A stretch of DNA of 31,713 nt from Snodgrassella alvi_G. GTDB lineage: Bacteria; Pseudomonadota; Gammaproteobacteria; Burkholderiales; Neisseriaceae. Below, in pieces: positions 8,170-16,340 of this stretch (its first letter is position 1; every line of letters begins with the position of its first letter). The position numbers were made by a program, and so were the translations under genes. The stretch spans positions 1 through 31,713 of the forward strand of contig CAMLCH010000030.1 in NCBI GenBank assembly GCA_946478525.1, given 5' to 3'. Below the pieces are notes generated by a model. It saw only the letters and a program-made list of their open reading frames with translations. It was not told the DNA's origin and ran no database searches.

Positions 8170-8285
8170 TAATAATAGTAAAAAAACTGATCATTTGTCG
8201 TATAAATTCCACTAAGCAGCATCATACTGAAAGCATAATGTTTTTGTACTAACAGCATTTTTCACCAGTTCAGGCTGGTTTTCGG

Positions 8286-8291
8286 TATAAT
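8286..8291 (+). promoter_or_regulatory. Possible -10 element for tldD
   Basis: TATAAT lies 71 bases before the tldD ATG. It is preceded by a small hairpin (ACCAG/CTGGT) and TTTTC, and no strong -35 is seen. Confidence 0.3.
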
Positions 8292-8361
8292 TGCACCTAT
8301 ATAAGCAGTCCGATCAAATTTCATCACTGTGCAATCGCCACAGTAAATTTACTGACTATCC

Positions 8362-9810
8362 ATGACCCATACTCAAACCGTTCAACTTGTTCAGCAACAG
8401 CTACTGACTGATAACGAACTGGCTGTTGCCGATTTTAATCATGCCTTATCACTAATTGGTTCACATCATATCGATTATGCAGATATCTACTGTCAGCGCA
8501 CTGCCTATGAAAGCTGGCACTTGGAAGAAAGCATGGTTAAATCCGGCAGTTTTCAGATTGAACAGGGTGTTGGCATACGTGCAGTCAGTGGAGATAAAAC
8601 TGCTTTTGCGTATGCAGACAATCTCAATGCTCAGGCTCTGATTGATGCAGCTCAAGCCGTGCGGGCGATAGGTGTAAGTGGACAACAGCGCAGTATTGGT
8701 CTGAATACAACACCTGCCAGCAGATCTTTATATAGCATAGCTAATCCAATGCACAGTATGGACGCAGCCACTAAAGTCGCGCTCCTGCAACGAATAGAAA
8801 CACTAGCCAAAGCAGCCGATCCGCGCATAGTTCAGGTTATGGCTGGCTTGGTTTGCGAGCATGAACTTATTTATCTGGCTCGTCTGGACGGACGTATTCA
8901 TACCGACATCCGGCCGCTTATTCGTTTGTCGGTAACCGTAATAGCTCAACAGGGCGAGCGACGGGAGCAGGGTAGCAGTGGTGGCGGTGGTCGCTTTGAT
9001 TTATCTTATTTTGATGAAAATATTCTGCAGCAATATGTTGATACAGCTGTTGCCCAGGCATTAACCAATCTAGAGGCACGGCCGGCGCCTGCCGGAACCA
9101 TGACCGTAGTTCTGGGTAATGGCTGGCCAGGGGTTTTACTACACGAGGCTGTAGGTCATGGGCTGGAAGGTGATTTCAATCGCAAAGGTACCAGTGCATT
9201 TGCCGGTCATTTAGGTGAACGCGTAGCAGCAAAAGGTGTTACCGTAGTGGATCAGGGAAATATTTCTGGCCGGCGAGGTTCTCTGAATATCGATGATGAA
9301 GGCAATCCCACTCAGCGTACGGTATTAATCGAAGATGGAATACTTTGTGGTTATCTGCAAGATGAAACCAATGCCCGCTTAATGGGTATGAGTCCTACTG
9401 GCAATGGTCGACGAGAAAATTATGCCTCTGCACCTATGCCACGCATGACGAATACCTATATGGAAAATGGTCAGCTCACACCTGAAGAAATCATTGCTTC
9501 AGTAGATAAGGGTTTATATGCGGTAAACTTTGGTGGTGGTCAAGTAGACATCACCAGTGGCAAATTTGTATTCAGTGCTTCTGAAGCATGGTGGGTAGAA
9601 AATGGTAAACTGCAATATCCGGTAAAAGGTGCCACCATCATTGGCAGCGGTCCGGAAGTATTAAAACATGTCAGCATGATTGGTAATAACAGTAGTCTGG
9701 ATAGTGGTGTAGGCGTGTGTGGTAAGGATGGACAAAGCGTTCCGGTAGGTGTGGGACAGCCAACATTGCGCATTGATAGCGGACTAACCATTGGTGGCAG
9801 CCAAACTTAA
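8362..9810 (+). CDS. tldD: Metalloprotease TldD
   Basis: A 482-residue cytosolic protease subunit, the usual TldD length. The zinc motif HEAVGHGLEGD lies at 261-271, giving His261, Glu262 and His266; this HExxxH form is characteristic of TldD, not of its partner PmbA/TldE. The stretch around 400-414 (GGGQVDITSGKFVFS) and the C-terminal SGLTIGG are also typical. TldD works with TldE to degrade unfolded small peptides and mature some ribosomal peptides such as microcins. No pmbA/tldE gene is in this window. The ATG has no clear Shine-Dalgarno, so translation may be inefficient or start differently, but homologues begin near here. Confidence 0.96.
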   Translation: MTHTQTVQLVQQQLLTDNELAVADFNHALSLIGSHHIDYADIYCQRTAYESWHLEESMVKSGSFQIEQGVGIRAVSGDKTAFAYADNLNAQALIDAAQAVRAIGVSGQQRSIGLNTTPASRSLYSIANPMHSMDAATKVALLQRIETLAKAADPRIVQVMAGLVCEHELIYLARLDGRIHTDIRPLIRLSVTVIAQQGERREQGSSGGGGRFDLSYFDENILQQYVDTAVAQALTNLEARPAPAGTMTVVLGNGWPGVLLHEAVGHGLEGDFNRKGTSAFAGHLGERVAAKGVTVVDQGNISGRRGSLNIDDEGNPTQRTVLIEDGILCGYLQDETNARLMGMSPTGNGRRENYASAPMPRMTNTYMENGQLTPEEIIASVDKGLYAVNFGGGQVDITSGKFVFSASEAWWVENGKLQYPVKGATIIGSGPEVLKHVSMIGNNSSLDSGVGVCGKDGQSVPVGVGQPTLRIDSGLTIGGSQT

Positions 9811-9831
9811 TTTTCTATCTTTAACCAATCC

Positions 9832-9870
9832 AAATATGGGCATGCTTTAATTTCATGCCCATATTTATTT
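9832..9870 (+). terminator. Terminator after tldD
   Basis: Thirteen perfect base pairs, AAATATGGGCATG/CATGCCCATATTT, with a nine-base loop lie 22 bases after the tldD stop. The following ATTTGT tract is short, but the stem is very stable. Confidence 0.75.
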
Positions 9871-10097
9871 GTATAGGAAATAAGTATATAAATATCTACG
9901 CTGAGTTACTTGCAGATAATGCAATTGATTGTAATAACTGTAATATATTGATAAAAATTTATAGTGAGAAAAATAAATATCTCAAACAATTAACTGATCA
10001 GTGATGAAGCAAAAGCGGATAACGGCCAATCCAGAAATGATGAATAACAAAAAATAATGCGTATCAACAGGAGTAATCTTCTAATTAATCTCCATCA

Positions 10098-10724
10098 TCA
10101 ACTATGTGCATAAACATACAATATTAAGCAGTAGGCAATATAAAACATAATTACACCCACCAGACAATCCAATATTACCCACATTTTTTTTTGCTTAAAT
10201 AGCGGTGTTAACAATCTGGCACCATAACCAATACCAAAAAACCAAGTAAACGAAGCGCAAACAGCACCAATTAAAAAAGCATACTTTTGTTCTACGGTTA
10301 ATGTGCCGGCTATACCACCAACAATCACTATCGTATCTAAATAAACATGTGGATTAAGTAGAGTAACCGCCAGAGTGGCTAAAACAACTTTAACTAAACT
10401 ATTATTAGTGAGGTCTTTCGTTTCAACTTGCATACTACTGGTACCCTTAATAGCGCTTTTAAAAGCACAGAATCCATACCACATCAGAAACAGCGCTCCG
10501 AGAATCGCTAAGGTATTAGTGATCAATGGATTAGAGCTGATAAAAGTACCTACGCCAAAAATTCCTATTGCCATTAAAATAAAATCACACAGAAAACATA
10601 TAGCTGCTACATAAAAAATATGATTTCTTAATAATCCCTGTTTAAGAACAAATATATTTTGCGCACCAATGGCAATGATTAAACTACCTAAAATCATTGC
10701 ACCTCGTAATATTTCTGCAAGCAT
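10098..10724 (-). CDS. argO: LysE/ArgO-family amino acid exporter
   Basis: A 208-residue inner-membrane protein with about six hydrophobic segments. The signature GAQNIFVLKQGL lies at residues 20-31 near the first membrane span. LNPHVYLDT (about 123-131) is the second conserved block of the LysE/ArgO branch, which exports lysine and arginine; RhtB-type exporters differ at these positions. The size matches E. coli ArgO (211). No divergent LysR-type regulator (ArgP/LysG) is next to it here. The leader lacks a strong ribosome binding site. The symbol is given by family branch; whether arginine or lysine is the true substrate is not visible. Confidence 0.85.
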   Translation of the reverse strand: MLAEILRGAMILGSLIIAIGAQNIFVLKQGLLRNHIFYVAAICFLCDFILMAIGIFGVGTFISSNPLITNTLAILGALFLMWYGFCAFKSAIKGTSSMQVETKDLTNNSLVKVVLATLAVTLLNPHVYLDTIVIVGGIAGTLTVEQKYAFLIGAVCASFTWFFGIGYGARLLTPLFKQKKMWVILDCLVGVIMFYIAYCLILYVYAHS

Positions 10725-11573
10725 TAAATTAACCGGATAAAAAAATTGATCAAAGCATCATAAATGGCGTTACCAAATCCCATTGTTATACTATACAAAT
10801 AGTCGCCAATAAAATAAACACCAATTTTGCTATTAAAAGGTTATTAATACGACTAATACCTAACAGATCAGTAAATCATCCTGATTAAGCTTTTTCAGAC
10901 TGGTTTTCCTCCTCAAGGGTTTGATCAGATATCGTATCACCTTAAATAAAATCTCTTAATACAATTAAATATTTTGGCGAATTGTTCCGTCTTAACAAGC
11001 TGAAACAGGCATATTTAATTACACATTGATTTAATCAATGCTGATTAATTACCGAAAATTACTATGTCATCTCTTATCAGGTATCAACAACTACTTTCAT
11101 GACCGGCAACATACCAATATCTTACAGACATGGCTTACAGATGATTCAGTCAAAACAGCAGCTAACATTAAATAATCCAATTATATTTACCTTAACCATA
11201 TGGATTAATAACCACTTCGGTACACCCTTCATAATTATTCAATAATGCCTGATAGGTTATATCAAAACTCATCTGTACTCCCATTAATTGGTTTATAAGT
11301 TTCATGCATTAAATATTTATTATACTGATGATTATATTTGGTTATTCTGCTTAATATATTCAAGAGCAAATGATAAATAACAATCCTAGTTTTTCTGTTC
11401 AATATTAGTTTATCTAAATAAGCCAGTAAGACATTTAAGACTTAGCTAATTAAATTAGCTGATGGTCAAAACCTCGTCATAAAAATTATTTTTATTAGTT
11501 GCATAACAAACAATATCTTAATGGTATGATAATAATGTACAATAATGTTGAATTTCGTGTGTTATGACTAAAT
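10725..11573. other. Long AT-rich intergenic region
   Basis: About 850 bp with no intact gene. The only protein-like piece is a minus-strand run of 26 codons at 11192-11272 (separate finding). Otherwise nothing is recognised. Confidence 0.5.
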
Positions 11574-11606
11574 ATGATTAACAAATACTTTTCATTTCCG
11601 GCAAAA

Positions 11607-11614
11607 GGGGGGGG
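11607..11614 (+). repeat. G8 homopolymer tract upstream of a secreted-protein gene
   Basis: Eight consecutive G residues lie four bases before the ATG at 11619, taking the place of the Shine-Dalgarno sequence. In Neisseria, G tracts of this length are prone to slipped-strand changes. Here a change would alter ribosome binding or spacing, and would break the frame to an upstream ATG at 11574. Confidence 0.8.
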
Positions 11615-11618
11615 CAAT

Positions 11619-12209
11619 ATGTTCAAATTACCAAAATACTCTATTTCAGCCAATATTGTTAAACTTATTTTTCTCAGTTTGGCGGTCTTTGCAGGCGAAA
11701 CCAGTCTGGCCAGTGATTCACTGGATAACTCTGTTCCTCAGGCCCGTATCCGTATGTATGGTCAGAATGGGAAACCCACTAATATGAAATACTCCTTTAA
11801 TGGACATACAGTTAAAAAATCCACCGGTGGTTCGGCTGGTGGTGCTTTTGCTTCCATGTTAGGCATGGCTAAGAGCAGCAGTATCGGCATTCCTGCCACC
11901 AAAACTCTGGAAATCATGCGCCAACACAATCGAGCCTTATCAAAATTATACTATCAAGAATTTACTATTCCTGCCGATGTACCAGTTATTTTTTCTAATG
12001 CAGTCATTGGCTTAGCTAATGTTAACAATAGTCACGGTAATGGCAAAACAGTAACTTATCAACCTTCATGCAATGGCAATAAACTGACCTTTGTCGCACA
12101 AGCTGGAAAAGATTACGAAGTGATTGCGTCCTCAACGTCGGCACAGTGTGGGGTGACAATTCAGGAGGTTTTACCTGATGGTCGTGTCGTACCATTAACC
12201 GCTAATTAA
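11619..12209 (+). CDS. Secreted protein of unknown function behind a G8 tract
   Basis: A 196-residue protein with a classical signal peptide: a basic start MFKLPK, a hydrophobic core IVKLIFLSLAVFAG and a probable cleavage after TSLA (residue 31). The mature part has a Gly/Ser-rich patch (STGGSAGGAFASMLGMAKSS, about 68-87) and only two cysteines (Cys141 and Cys167), which could form a disulfide in the periplasm or outside. The family is not recognised. The start at 11619 is preferred over an in-frame ATG at 11574: the signal peptide begins there and the G tract can act as a ribosome binding site, whereas 11574 has none and would put a polar 15-residue stretch before the signal peptide. A terminator follows at 12278. 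Confidence 0.75.
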   Translation: MFKLPKYSISANIVKLIFLSLAVFAGETSLASDSLDNSVPQARIRMYGQNGKPTNMKYSFNGHTVKKSTGGSAGGAFASMLGMAKSSSIGIPATKTLEIMRQHNRALSKLYYQEFTIPADVPVIFSNAVIGLANVNNSHGNGKTVTYQPSCNGNKLTFVAQAGKDYEVIASSTSAQCGVTIQEVLPDGRVVPLTAN

Positions 12210-12277
12210 CAGCAATACCAATCTTGAGCATCTGTACACTCAATCAAATATGCTTTTGGTAAAAACTCGACTTATTC

Positions 12278-12320
12278 ATACTCATGGAGATAAAAATTAC
12301 CCATGAGTATGTTTAAATTT
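12278..12320 (+). terminator. Terminator after the secreted-protein gene
   Basis: A perfect ten-base-pair stem ATACTCATGG/CCATGAGTAT with a 13-base loop is followed by GTTTAAATTT. Confidence 0.65.
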
Positions 12321-12852
12321 CAAATACAAACTCTTTGCGGCGATAGTTACCCGACATTGATTTTATATGCAGTACATTATTTAAAAAATAATATACACAT
12401 TCTCAATATTTCCATAATCATCAACTAATAATTAATTTAATAAAAAAACAAATATATACTTATTTAAACCTTTGCTATTTACTAAACGCTTTCAGCTGTA
12501 AATAATTTTAATATTCTGATCAAAAAATACCGTAACCATGCTAAATAGCAGGCACAGATTTATTTCTTTAAGTATTTTCGCAGCTACTGGTAAAGTCAGT
12601 TAATTGATTAACTTGGAAGTTCAGATCTAAATAAAATAGTATAAAATGATAAAGTAATTAATCAAAAATCATAGAAATTGATTGTATTAAGATTATGGTA
12701 TTAAAACATAATATTGAGTTAATCTGGGATCTGCTCAATAAAAAATTATATTTATACTCAATCATATAACTATTCCGCCACCAATTAGCAATACAATACT
12801 ATTAATAAACTGAAGACAGAAATTATAATTTTAATAACTTATAATTAACTAA

Positions 12853-12897
12853 TAACAAAAAAACCATAAAGCAAAAATGAAGCAAACTTTATGGTTT
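12853..12897 (-). terminator. Terminator of the small lipoprotein gene
   Basis: Read on the minus strand, an 11-base-pair stem AAACCATAAAG/CTTTATGGTTT is followed by a run of T residues (TTTTTTTG), 26 bases after the stop codon. A textbook intrinsic terminator. Confidence 0.85.
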
Positions 12898-12922
12898 AAT
12901 CGGGTGTACTAACAATGATTGA

Positions 12923-13057
12923 TTAGTGTGATGATTCAACACCTACTTTTACTTCGCCATAAACCTCTGTGTTGCCACCACCACTTGATCCAGTCGTTGC
13001 GCACGCACTAAGCAATAACAGCGCTAATATTGCGCCAATGCTCATTATTTTTTTCAT
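12923..13057 (-). CDS. Small lipoprotein with duplicated start region
   Basis: A 44-residue precursor, MKKIMSIGAILALLLLSACA followed by a Gly/Ser-rich tail. The lipobox LSAC places the lipidated cysteine at residue 19, leaving a mature peptide of 26 residues (CATTGSSGGG... to VGVESSH). AAGGA lies eight bases before the ATG. A perfect 51-bp tandem duplication places a second copy of the ribosome binding site, ATG and first eleven codons directly upstream and in frame. Translation from 13108 would therefore give a 61-residue form with KTRNILM between two copies of MKKIMSIGAIL. The role is unknown; small lipoproteins of this form are often anchored to the outer membrane. A strong terminator follows. 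Confidence 0.8.
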   Translation of the reverse strand: MKKIMSIGAILALLLLSACATTGSSGGGNTEVYGEVKVGVESSH

Positions 13058-13128
13058 TAATATGTTCCTTGTCTTTAATATTGCGCCAATGCTCATTATT
13101 TTTTTCATTAATATGTTCCTTGTCTTTA
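13025..13128. repeat. 51-bp tandem duplication over the lipoprotein start
   Basis: Bases 13025-13077 are identical to 13076-13128, a period of 51 bp (17 codons). Each copy includes AAGGA, the ATG and the first part of the signal peptide on the minus strand. The copies show no differences, which suggests a recent event or active gain and loss. Confidence 0.95.
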
Positions 13129-13308
13129 GTAAATCAGCATATATATAACATAAACTAACAATAACACCAACTCATTGCTGCCGGTTAGCTAGTATAAATT
13201 ATCTAGCAAAGGCAATGAATCATAATAATATTTGTTACTGAATTTTGCGTGGCTAGTCTCGTTATTAATTAAACAACCTTTTTTTTTATTGGTTTTCGCT
13301 TAGATCAA

Positions 13309-13854
13309 CTACCCAATCTGATTATTTTTATAATTACTCATTACCGTCACATAATGCATAGCTGAATAAGGTAAAAATACTCGTTCTTTATCTGTTAATG
13401 GTCGGATTTTTTGTACCGGTGAACCTACATATAAAAAACCACTTTCTAAATGTTTACGAGGTGGTACCAGGCTACCCGCGCCAATCATAACCTCATCCCC
13501 AATAACAGCATCATCCAACACAATGGAATTAATTCCCACCAATACCCGATTACCAATGGTGCAGCCATGCAGATTGACATGATGGCCAATAGTTACATCC
13601 TCACCAATCAGTAAAGGGGATCCATTAGGTTTATCCGCCGTTTTATGACTGACATGCAACATACAATGATCCTGAATATTGCTTCGGGCACCTATTTCTA
13701 TTCTGTTCACATCAGCCCGTATCACGGCAAATGGCCACACCGAAATTTGTTCATGTAAAATAACATCACCAATAACCACTGCCATATCATCAACATAGCA
13801 ACTGTTATCAATTTGTGGTTGCATATCTAAATAAGAACGAATATTGTTTTTCAT
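13309..13854 (-). CDS. Gamma-class carbonic anhydrase-like protein (YrdA/PaaY type)
   Basis: A 181-residue left-handed beta-helix protein of hexapeptide repeats (VIGD, RIEIGARSNIQDH, LLIGEDVTIGHHVNLHG, IGNRVLVGINS, AVIGDEVMIGAGS). The three zinc-binding histidines of the gamma carbonic anhydrase family fit His67, His91 and His96; the five-residue gap between the last two is conserved. Members form trimers with metal at subunit interfaces. Some are carbonic anhydrases, others CoA-related hydrolases, and activity cannot be assumed because the acid loop of Cam is missing in this short form. AAGG lies nine bases before the ATG. The gene is divergent from prlC. Confidence 0.93.
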   Translation of the reverse strand: MKNNIRSYLDMQPQIDNSCYVDDMAVVIGDVILHEQISVWPFAVIRADVNRIEIGARSNIQDHCMLHVSHKTADKPNGSPLLIGEDVTIGHHVNLHGCTIGNRVLVGINSIVLDDAVIGDEVMIGAGSLVPPRKHLESGFLYVGSPVQKIRPLTDKERVFLPYSAMHYVTVMSNYKNNQIG

Positions 13855-13980
13855 GAAATTGACCTTATCGTATTACATAATGTAGCAATATTAATAGCAG
13901 AAGCAGTGTCATTGCTCCTGTTGCCCCCAATGATTTACCTGAAAACACTAAATTTAAGGGTAATTTTTCAAGAGAATACT

Positions 13981-16074
13981 ATGTCTGAAAATGTCTTATT
14001 AAATCTGGACAGTGAACCGCGTTTTGACGCCATATCTGCTGCTGATATCGAACCGGCCATGACCGAAGCTATGAATACAGCCAGAACAGCTATCGAGGCC
14101 CTTAAAAAAGAAGCAACTGTAAACTGGGATAATACCGTAGAAGCATTGACTAATATCACTGAACGGGTTGGTCGTATCTGGGGAGTTGTAGCCCATTTAA
14201 ATAGCGTAGCAGATACACCCGAACTACGTACAGCCTATAATAGCATGATGCCGAAAGTCAGTGAATTCTTCACGGCCATCAGTCAGGATATTGAATTATA
14301 TGAACGATTCAAAGCCATTAAAGCCAGTACAGAATATACTCGCCTGAGCAATGCACAAAAAACCAAGCTGGAACATGATCTACGGGATTTTGTATTAAGC
14401 GGAGCCGAATTACCAGCGGAACAACAGGCTGAATTTGCTGCCTTACAAGCAGAAGGTGCACAACTGGCCGCCGCATTCAGCCAGAACGTCCTGGATGCCA
14501 CAGATGCATTTGCGCTGTATTTTGCCAATGGTGAGCAACTTGCCGGTCAAGCAAATGCTTCTGATCAACCCAGTTCTACTGCTAATTTTGCTCATGATAG
14601 CGAAATCAGCGGGCTTACAGAAGAAGCACTGGCGATGTTTGCGGCAGCAGCAGAAGCTGAAGGTAAAAGTGGTTATAAAATCGGCCTGCAAATGCCACAC
14701 TATCTGGCAGTAATGCAATATGCTCACAATCGTGAACTGCGCCGTCAATTGTATTATGCCTATTCGACCCGCGCCAGCGAGCTTGGGGAAGCAAAATGGG
14801 ATAATACAGCCAATATTAATCGTATTTTGCAAATTACTGCCCGTGAAGCCCAGTTACTCGGTTTTCAAAACTACGCTGAATTATCACTGGCCACCAAAAT
14901 GGCCAATGCGCCTAAAGAAGTACTGGCATTCCTGCATGATCTGGCTAATCGTGCTAAACCTTTCGCAGAAAAAGATCTGGCTGAAGTTAAAACATACGCA
15001 CGAGAACATCTCGGTCTGGATGATTTACAGCCATGGGATATGACCTATGCCAGCGAAAAACTGCGTCAGGCTAAATATGCATTCAGCCAGACTGAAGTAA
15101 AAAAATATTTTCCGGCCAACCGTGTTTTAGCAGGCTTGTTTGCTCAGATAGACAAACTGTATGGCGTTCATTTCATTGAAAAGCAGGTACCGGTATGGCA
15201 CCCTGACGTTCGTTATTATGAACTGAAACAGGATGGAGCCATCATTGGTGGCGTTTATATGGATCTGTATGCGCGAACCGGTAAACGCGGTGGCGCATGG
15301 ATGAATGACTACCGTGGTCGCCGTCGCTTCACGACAGGAAATCATGCTGGCGAGCTGCAAACACCAATTGCCTATCTGGTGTGTAACTTTACCCCGCCGG
15401 TAGCCGGTAATACTGCACGCTTAAGCCATGATGAAATCCTCACCCTGTTCCATGAAACCGGCCATGGTTTGCATCATCTACTGACACAGGTAGATGAGCT
15501 GGGCGTATCCGGTATCAATGGCGTGGAATGGGATGCTGTAGAAATGCCCAGCCAATTTATGGAAAACTTTGTCTGGGAATATGGTGTACTTGCCGGAATG
15601 AGTAGCCATCAGGATACCGGCGCGGTATTGCCCAGAGAGCTGTATAACAAAATGCTGGCAGCGAAAAACTTCCAGAGCGGGCTGTGGATGCTGCGCCAGA
15701 TGGAATTTGCTCAGTTTGATATGGAAATCTACAGTCACCCCGGCTGTGACTGGCAGCAAATCCTACAGGAAGTACGTCGTCAAGTAGCAGTGATTCCCCA
15801 GCCAGACTTTAACCGCTTTGCCCACTCATTCAGCCATATCTTTGCCGGTGGCTATTCTGCTGGTTATTACAGCTATAGCTGGGCAGAGGTTCTTTCTGCC
15901 GATGTCTATGCTGCCTTTGAAGAAGAAGCTAATGCAGCTGCTACCGGCAAACGGTTCTGGCGTGAAGTACTGGCTGTCGGCGGCTCCCGCCCCGCTATGG
16001 AATCTTTTAAAGCATTCCGTGGTCGTGAACCAACTATTGATGCCTTATTGCGTCATTGTGGTTTTTTTAAATGA
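13981..16074 (+). CDS. prlC: Oligopeptidase A (M3 metallopeptidase)
   Basis: A cytosolic zinc peptidase of 697 residues, close to E. coli PrlC/OpdA (680). The active site HETGH is at 491-495 within LFHETGHGLHHLLTQVDE, followed by the third-ligand region NGVEWDAVEMPSQFMEN. The helical N-terminal half and the C-terminal FSHIFAGGYSAGYYSYSWAE are typical of the family. It degrades peptides released by ATP-dependent proteases and cleaved signal peptides. The start at 13981 (MSENVLL) is chosen over an in-frame ATG at 13906 because homologues begin here and AAGAGA lies upstream; the extra 25 residues would be unlike the family. It is divergent from the carbonic anhydrase gene and ends at a strong terminator. 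Confidence 0.97.
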   Translation: MSENVLLNLDSEPRFDAISAADIEPAMTEAMNTARTAIEALKKEATVNWDNTVEALTNITERVGRIWGVVAHLNSVADTPELRTAYNSMMPKVSEFFTAISQDIELYERFKAIKASTEYTRLSNAQKTKLEHDLRDFVLSGAELPAEQQAEFAALQAEGAQLAAAFSQNVLDATDAFALYFANGEQLAGQANASDQPSSTANFAHDSEISGLTEEALAMFAAAAEAEGKSGYKIGLQMPHYLAVMQYAHNRELRRQLYYAYSTRASELGEAKWDNTANINRILQITAREAQLLGFQNYAELSLATKMANAPKEVLAFLHDLANRAKPFAEKDLAEVKTYAREHLGLDDLQPWDMTYASEKLRQAKYAFSQTEVKKYFPANRVLAGLFAQIDKLYGVHFIEKQVPVWHPDVRYYELKQDGAIIGGVYMDLYARTGKRGGAWMNDYRGRRRFTTGNHAGELQTPIAYLVCNFTPPVAGNTARLSHDEILTLFHETGHGLHHLLTQVDELGVSGINGVEWDAVEMPSQFMENFVWEYGVLAGMSSHQDTGAVLPRELYNKMLAAKNFQSGLWMLRQMEFAQFDMEIYSHPGCDWQQILQEVRRQVAVIPQPDFNRFAHSFSHIFAGGYSAGYYSYSWAEVLSADVYAAFEEEANAAATGKRFWREVLAVGGSRPAMESFKAFRGREPTIDALLRHCGFFK

Positions 16075-16106
16075 AACAGCGTAAACATCATTTAATATAA
16101 ACCTAT

Positions 16107-16134
16107 AACGCGGTGTAATCACCGCGTTTTTTAT
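16107..16134 (+). terminator. Terminator after prlC
   Basis: A nine-base-pair GC-rich stem AACGCGGTG/CACCGCGTT with a TAAT loop is followed by TTTTATT, 32 bases after the prlC stop. Confidence 0.92.
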
Positions 16135-16245
16135 TGGTTAATTCTAAAACCAAATGAACAAAACCAGTTAGACAATGGTACAACTATCCAATATTTATCT
16201 ATTAAAATTTATTTCACAATAGTTTGTATTTAGATTTTGCTTTTA

Positions 16246-16274
16246 TTTACATTTATTATCAATAATGTTATAAA
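16246..16274 (+). promoter_or_regulatory. Predicted sigma-70 promoter of mcrBC
   Basis: TTTACA (16246-16251) and TATAAA (16269-16274) are spaced by exactly 17 bases. The start would be near 16281, giving a leader of about 60 bases before mcrB. It lies downstream of the prlC terminator, so mcrBC is its own transcription unit. Confidence 0.55.
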
Positions 16275-16340
16275 AAGTTACTATTAATTAAACTGCTACG
16301 CTTGATCAATAGCCAGTGAAAATTTGTAAAGATGGGATAA

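Larger units (their letters stand above)
7951..8361. other. galE-tldD intergenic region with a candidate small RNA
   Basis: No protein gene is supported here. The stretch holds the bidirectional terminator after galE, a Fur-box promoter and candidate minus-strand small RNA (separate entries), and a possible TATAAT for tldD. Confidence 0.5.
12210..12922. other. AT-rich intergenic region
   Basis: Contains the terminator of the upstream secreted-protein gene and the terminator of the minus-strand lipoprotein gene at its right end. The roughly 540 bases between them are about three-quarters A+T and show no gene, no long repeat and no clear remnant. Confidence 0.5.

Noticed and set aside
8006..8212. 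Minus-strand 68-codon frame
   Set aside because: Its start lies upstream of the Fur-box promoter, it has no ribosome binding site, and it overlaps the terminator-bounded RNA candidate.
11574..11618. Upstream ATG as the start of the G-tract secreted protein
   Set aside because: No ribosome binding site, and it would place a polar extension before a complete signal peptide.
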